In this document: piece by piece, positions 58,687 to 64,000 of the stretch | Layout of the letters: every line of letters begins with the position of its first letter | Numbering within the stretch: the first letter of the stretch is position 1 | Origin: Viscum album | Lineage: Eukaryota; Streptophyta; Magnoliopsida; Santalales; Viscaceae | Reading direction: 5' to 3' | DNA: 64,000 nucleotides | Assembly: GCA_963277665.1 (NCBI GenBank) | Contig: OY728120.1 | Span: 945,921,195 to 945,985,194 of the forward strand | Position numbers and translations under genes: made by a program | The notes under the pieces: generated by a model | Seen by the model: only the letters and a program-made list of their open reading frames with translations | The model's database searches: none | What the model was told of the DNA's origin: nothing

Positions 58687-61600
58687 TGTCACGACCCGCC
58701 CTCGGGGTCCGTGCCGTGACTACCCCAAGCCCGCCTTCCATAGGCCAGGGGCTGGCGACTAGCACCAAGGCGTAAATCCCAGTAAAAAGGGAAGGCATTG
58801 CCTTTGAAAAGTAAACAAACACCACAGAGTAAGCAAGCAGAAAGTAAACACTAAACAAAAGCAGAGTACTACTAAAAGTGCGGAAAAGTAAATGGGCCAG
58901 TATAAAAACCCAAACTGAAAGTAAAGTACAACTTGAAAGGGAAAACAGCAACTGAAAAGTAAAAGCCGCTACTCCGAGCTGTCCACTGGAAATCCCACCT
59001 GAAGGGTGGGTACAGATAGCTCCTCTGCTCCACGGGTCCCGCCGTCTGCTCCGTGCACGTCCCGCCCAGTGGTCCACCTCCGGGTACCGTCCCGCTGTGC
59101 AAGCCTCAGCTAAGGTCAACGCTGTCCGTCGTCTGCAACCAACACAACGTAGTGCGGGCAAAGCCCGTGCAGGGGTGAGTATAAGCTACTCAGTAGGGAC
59201 CCCGAGACCACTGAAGGTCTCTCAAAATCCACAAAGGATAAACCACGAAGAAAATAACAATCACGAAGTAACAACCGACACTGCTTAGGTATATGCCCAT
59301 ACATATACCTAAGTCATCAATTCAAATACGCTCCAACCTCCGAGCCCAAGTACAACTCAGTCCACACAGGATAGTAAACGTATTCCACACAGGAAAGCAA
59401 AACGTAATCCACACAGGATTGCACAACACAATCCACACAGGAAAGCAATAGGATTCAGCTCACACAGGTATACTTCTTCAAGGACGATAAAGATGATCAC
59501 TGATCCATCTAAGTCGTCGGACCCACGAAGGATCGATAGGTAACTAACCCCCGCAATGACCCACACAGGATCGGGCCCACACAGGACCTGTAGGCGCTGG
59601 CTCACACAGAACCGCTGAGCGCAAGGACCCACACAGGATCGGGCCCACACAGGACCTGTAGCACTGATCCACGTAGGATCGCTGAGTGCTGTAGTCGTCG
59701 TCGTCGAATCCACACAGAATCTCTGTACTATCGTCGTCGCAGTCACAGTAGCAGTAGTAGTCGTAGCAGTAGAACAGTCGCAGCCAGCACTAGGGTTCCC
59801 GCACATAGCAAGCTCGTTCGGAGGGTCCGCTCCACGAGCCGAGAGGCTGATACATCAACTGTCACAAGGACCAGAGTTGATATATCCAAAAGTTCCGTAT
59901 CGTCAACAGGAACTCAACGCAACAGACGGCGCGTCGATCAGACGCCCGGTCTGAGAGTTATTGGCATTTTCGTCTTCGGGGCCCGGTTGGTTTTTAAGGC
60001 AAAACCATCCCGACCGTACTCCACCTGCGTCCAAACCTCGGGCGGAGTATGCCAAAAGATTCGTCTCACTAAGAGGGACACAACACAGCTGACGGCACGT
60101 CAATCGGACGTCCGTAGCTCAAGATATGAGCGTTTCCGCTCCGAAGGCCCGGTTGGTTTCGTGAACGAACCAACCCAGCCGAACTCAAAGTAAACCGAAA
60201 TCTTGAGTGCGGCATACCGAAACGACCGTCTCGATCCAAGGATCGCGTTGCCGCAGACGGTTCGTCATTCGGAGGTCCGAGGCTCAAGTTATGGGCCAAA
60301 AACCAATTCTGGTTCGAAACGGGAGGGTCCGGGTCCGGGCCGACCCGGCCCGACCCCCCCTCCTGGCGGCGCGGGGGCCGGCGGCGCGGCGGCGCGGTAG
60401 CGCGGCGAGCCGCGGCGGGCCGCGGCGGGCCGCGGCGGCTTGGCGGCTGGCGCTGCATGGAGGCCGCGCGCGGGGCGGCTTGTCGCCGCAAGGAGGCCGC
60501 GCGGGGGGATCAAACCCCCGCGGTTTTGAGGGGCGGCGCGGCCTTTGTGCCGCGCCGTTTTTTTTTAAAACGCCCCCCCCCCCCCCCCCACGTGGGGGGC
60601 CTGATTTGAGCGAACCGGGGGGGCCGGCTGCCCCCCCTCCCTTCAAAGAAAACCGCCCCCCTCATAAAGAGGGGGGTTTTGAGGGTTGGTCGGGGGATTA
60701 ATTCCCCCGATTTTAACGGCATCCGGCCGGCCAGCTGGCCGGCCGGTTTTCTCCAACGGGACCGGAAATTCCGGTCCCCTCTTCGGCTTCCGACGCCGGC
60801 GGCCCAGCGCCGGTCTTCTCTTCCCGCCGCGGCCCGGAACCGGCCGCGGTCTCCTCATCCCACCGCGGCCCGGAACCGGCCGCGGCGTTCGTCATCCGGC
60901 GCGGTGCGACGGCACCGCGCCCCTTCTCCGTGTCTTGATTCCATTCAACGCGGCGCGACGGCGTCGCGTTCTTGAAGATTTTCCTCGGCGTAGCGCAACG
61001 ACGTCATATAAGATTAACGTACAATTATCCGCGTGGTGCGACGGCACCACGCCACCTTGCTTCCGCTCGCAGATAAACCAATATAAACGATGGAGGGGGG
61101 TTCGGCCGTGTTCATGCGGTCCGGCCCCCCTCACGTTAAATAAAAAACTCAACTTAAACATTCAAAGCCTCATGTTAGACATGCCAGATCCACGTTCAAG
61201 AAATGGAATAAATAAATATTGAATCAACAACCCCTACCTCGGGTATAAGATCGAAGACTTGACAACGTCCCGTGGAAGACAACGTCGCGGTGGTCGGGCG
61301 TCGCGGTCGTCGTTCGTCAATCCGTTGACGAAGAGATATTCCCGAAGAGTTACGTCGTTGGCGAATCTTCGTATGCCGACGAAGAAGGTCCGAGGAGGAA
61401 GCGGTGTTCTCTTTCGTTGACACGGGAGACGAAGAAGAGCGGAGCGGCGTTCTTCGTCGGAAAATGAGCGTTCTTCGTCAAGTCTTGAGGAAAGTCAAAT
61501 AATAAAGAAAACAACGAACTCAAGAACCTCTACCTTGATAGTCGCACGTTGACGTAGTCGTTGAATATCGGTGTCGATTCCTTTGACATCGGAGGAAGAG

Positions 61601-62431
61601 TCGTTGTCGATGGCGTTCGTCGCGGAAAACCGTCGCGGAAGAGATGACGCGGAAGAAGTACGTCGCGTCGCGAATATGGCGTCGCGGATGGACCGTGTTC
61701 TTCGGCGGAGAAGTTCTTCGTTGAAGAACGACGTTCTTCGCGTTCTTCGTTGAGTTTGAAGAAGAAGAAGAGCTCTCCACATCTCAAGAAGACAAACAAA
61801 TAACCCAAAATAAAATAAGCTACACCTTATTTTATTTTCACTTTGCCAACCTTTCAAAATTCAAAAGTTGAATTCAATACATTAATTAAATCTTGAGTTG
61901 ACAAAATTAAGTGAAGAGATAGGTTGGCAAGAGTTAAAGTAGGGGAGTGTTACATAATTAAGAGGGGGGTTTAGAGGGGTTAGGGAAATTGAAAAGAAAA
62001 GGGGTTCGTGTGGGCCCCGCCACACTTAATCCTCCCAAGGGAGGTTAAGTGGGTGTGGGTCCCACTTCCAACCTCCTTTGATAGGTTTTAAGAAGTTATA
62101 ATAAAATTTGTTCTACACAAATTTTATTTAACTCAAACTAAAAACCCCAAAACTAACTTTCAACCCGCAACAAACGCAACTCCCGAAAAGGTCTCTTTAA
62201 GCGAATATCGGCGCTGCGAGTTCATCGGTGCCCTCGGATTTCAATTCCGAGCACCGGATCAAAAGTTAGGAATTCCCGCTCGTTCGTTCACTGAACGTAC
62301 CCGAGCCAAACTTCGGAAATTAATTCCGGGCACTCCGGGCCTCGGAATCAGGTGCCGTCTGAAACCGCGCTCTTGTAAAATTCTAAAGAAAATTAAGAAA
62401 AAATTTCCCTTGAATTTTACGGGTCTTTACA
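58687..62431 (-). mobile_element. 5' LTR of the Tekay-like element
   Basis: Near-identical to 50125-53854 with scattered substitutions (for example the tract near 58852, 'caagga' variants, and the box at 59925 reading gatcaga in place of gatcgga). There are small indels in the GC-rich part (around 60390-60440) and a different C-run length (about 60573-60589). As the minus-strand 5' LTR it should hold the promoter; no unambiguous TATA box was chosen. Confidence 0.93.
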
Positions 62432-62436
62432 CATCA
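62432..62436. repeat. Target site duplication CATCA (right)
   Basis: Matches 50120-50124. Confidence 0.93.
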
Positions 62437-62479
62437 TGTGAGGTATAGCGGACTAAAAGTCATAGGTAGTTGGCTATAG
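62437..62479 (+). pseudogene. Last codons of the copia pol gene
   Basis: Continues the frame that ends at the left target duplication and stops at TAG 62477-62479 after IGSWL, a typical copia pol ending just before the polypurine tract. Confidence 0.8.
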
Positions 62480-62480
62480 T

Positions 62481-62499
62481 CCAAGTGGGAGTTTTTAAG
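62481..62499 (+). promoter_or_regulatory. Polypurine tract of the copia element
   Basis: 'ccaagtgggagtttttaag' lies between the pol stop codon and the LTR start TGTTGGTG. 'AAGTGGGAG' is the usual copia tract. Confidence 0.75.
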
Positions 62500-64000
62500 T
62501 GTTGGTGTCCTGAGAACCAACTGTTTTTTACTTTGATTACATGAATAGACTCTTATTATATATTGTTCATTGTTCTGCATGACTATAATATAATAATGTC
62601 CTGGAATATTTGTTGCATTAATAAGGTCATGGAACATCCCCGCTATGTTGAGAACCTTGAAATGCTATAACAATATTCTTTAATAAAGTTCTACGATTGA
62701 ATGACATGCCATGATAGGACACATAGTATACAGACCATCATGTGCGAGTACTCGTAAGAAGATGAGACTCTATTTCATGGAGTTCCCACTTGGTAATCTC
62801 CAAGATGGGAGATTATGAGAATAGACCCACGAGTAGCAATTCTGCATGTCTTGGTGTCATCAGACACTGCTATCTATGAGCATGAGTATTGTTCCTTAGA
62901 CTGGAAGATTATTATTAACTCATGTCATGACTCACACACTTAGATTTGCTGATGAAAACTGTCATGAAGAGAGTTGGTGTGAAGTAGGGTATGTTGGGTG
63001 CGTCATGAATGAAATTTTGTTAATGGAAGTTGATGAAGGATTTGTCCCTTCCATATTTATGGAAGTAGATATCTTAGGCCCTATGATTGAATTAGAAATG
63101 TCGTACAAATTCCATGGCCATGGTGTCACGATGAGTTTATTTCTAGAAGTCAAAGAATGACAGATCAAGCATATAGGTTTATGAAACTGCCATGAAACCT
63201 ACTTGATGAGATATTGAGACAAAGGGATTAAATTACAAAATAAGCGTTTGTATGAGGTGACACATCAATGCATCATCAACTTCTTTCTCTTGGTTGCCTT
63301 GACCTGTTACTAGACAGTAATCTTGGACTTTAGGTAAGACCACCTAATGCCAACGAGAAAGAGGCCTAGAGAGTCACACACTATGTGTATCCAAGTATCT
63401 CAAGTAGAATAAATATTATACCCATATGTGGTTTAATACTTATTCAAGGAAGCCTAAATCGTTTTAATGTTGGAGAAAGAATAAAATGAAAACAAGTACA
63501 CGTTATGTATTAATGATTACACGCCATGTAGTTTTTGTTTTGAAAACAAGTACATGCCGTGTATTAATGATTACACTCCATGTAGTTTTTAATGAAAAAC
63601 AAGTACACACCGTGTAGTTTTTTCAGTCGGGATTTTGAGGAAATATTGTTTTATTAAATGATATTTATTATAATTAGCGTGGACGCATGTCAAGGAATTA
63701 ATGATTTGACATGGGGTTTTCAAAAGAGTTATTGAAATAAATAAAACGCGTAACACATTTATTTATTTTCATAACTCTACAACCTCAAACCCGATTATAA
63801 ATATCCTCACAACCCCAACTCTTTTCCTAAGAATCATTGTGCACAACAATTCTAGAAAATTCTCTCAAAACCGAAAGAACTCCTTCCTCCAAGAACACTC
63901 TCAAGACCGAGAGAGATCCTCTTCATCGGATCAAGATGATCTAAGGTGGGCAACATAAGAAAATGTTTCTCCATGCTAGCCCCCAGAGACACCTTGAGTG
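62500..64000 (+). mobile_element. Copia 3' LTR, cut by window end
   Basis: It starts TGTTGGTGTCCTGAGAACC right after the polypurine tract. A TATA-like 'gattataaatatcc' lies at about 63793-63806. Two 'acatgccgtgtattaatgatta'-type repeats occur between 63500 and 63600 ('caagtacacgttatgtatta', 'caagtacatgccgtgtatta', 'caagtacacaccgtgtag'). The 3' border is not reached. The segment at 16140-17672 is a diverged relative on the other strand. The open frame at 62927-63160 is not supported as a gene. Confidence 0.78.
63793..63806 (+). promoter_or_regulatory. Putative copia LTR TATA box
   Basis: 'gattataaatatcc' is followed about 30 bases on by 'ctaagaatcattgtgcacaac', a plausible transcription start region. 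Confidence 0.5.

Larger units (their letters stand above)
50125..62431 (-). mobile_element. Complete Tekay-like chromovirus (Ty3/gypsy)
   Basis: A full element of 12.3 kb: two LTRs of 3730 and 3745 bp, polypurine tract, one gag-pol frame, primer-binding site and a perfect 5 bp target duplication. The LTRs differ at few sites (roughly 1% by eye), so the insertion is recent compared with the others in this window. It is inserted near the 3' end of a copia pol gene in the opposite orientation. GC content is far above its neighbours. Confidence 0.95.

Noticed and set aside
62927..63160. 77-codon frame in the copia LTR
   Set aside because: Lies wholly inside an LTR and has no known relatives.

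Overview
This is plant nuclear DNA, from an angiosperm whose species I cannot name. The window is essentially all transposable elements, nested in one another, and I found no convincing host gene. The evidence is Ty3/gypsy elements of the Tekay-like chromovirus and Athila types, copia elements, a CACTA (En/Spm) element with the DUF4216 and Transposase_24 families, a MuDR-type transposase end, a plant-mobile-domain gene, tRNA-derived SINE-like pieces and plant-type GT-AG introns.

Layout. 1-2215: satellite-like array of 170-174 bp monomers arranged in an 857 bp higher-order repeat. 2216-2531: a 184 bp tandem duplication. 2630-3400: G-rich minisatellite. 3540-11713: a large CACTA element on the minus strand, with a broken transposase (9639-6207), a nearly intact seven-exon second gene (5818-3540) and a right end made of seven evenly spaced palindromes closed by a TAGTG terminus. 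It interrupts an Athila-type gypsy element, whose integrase, spacer and 3' LTR run from 11714 to about 16137. About 16140-17672 is a minus-strand copia LTR, followed by a decayed copia RT/RNase H fragment to about 18610. 18851-19763 is the 3' end of a MuDR transposase whose reading frame runs into a tRNA-like SINE sequence. 20891-23079 is a decayed multi-exon plant mobile domain (PMD) gene. 23080-29967 is AT-rich and mostly unassigned, with a candidate Helitron 3' end at 27834.

29968-39539 is a small CACTA-like element split by a complete but dead gypsy element (30266-39356, 5 bp target duplication GTTAT, LTRs about 2.1 kb). 39882 to about 40690 is a related LTR fragment. 41079-45630 is the 5' LTR, primer-binding site and gag fragment of a third gypsy element. 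46266-50124 and 62437-64000 are the two halves of a copia element. It is split by a young Tekay-like gypsy element on the minus strand (50125-62431, LTRs about 3.7 kb, roughly 1% different by eye, target duplication CATCA). Its 4.5 kb polyprotein frame has only two internal stops.

Insertion order read from the nesting: Athila before CACTA; copia before Tekay-like gypsy; small CACTA before its gypsy insert. The most notable signal is that the satellite monomers at the left end and three sub-repeats in the young Tekay-like LTRs carry the same 21-base box at a similar spacing (170-174 versus 165-166 bp). This suggests that satellite and LTR repeats share an origin. Other points of interest are the 50 bp-phased palindromes that match the plant mitotic MYB (MSA) site, the PMD gene beside a MULE end, and the SINE-derived C-terminus.
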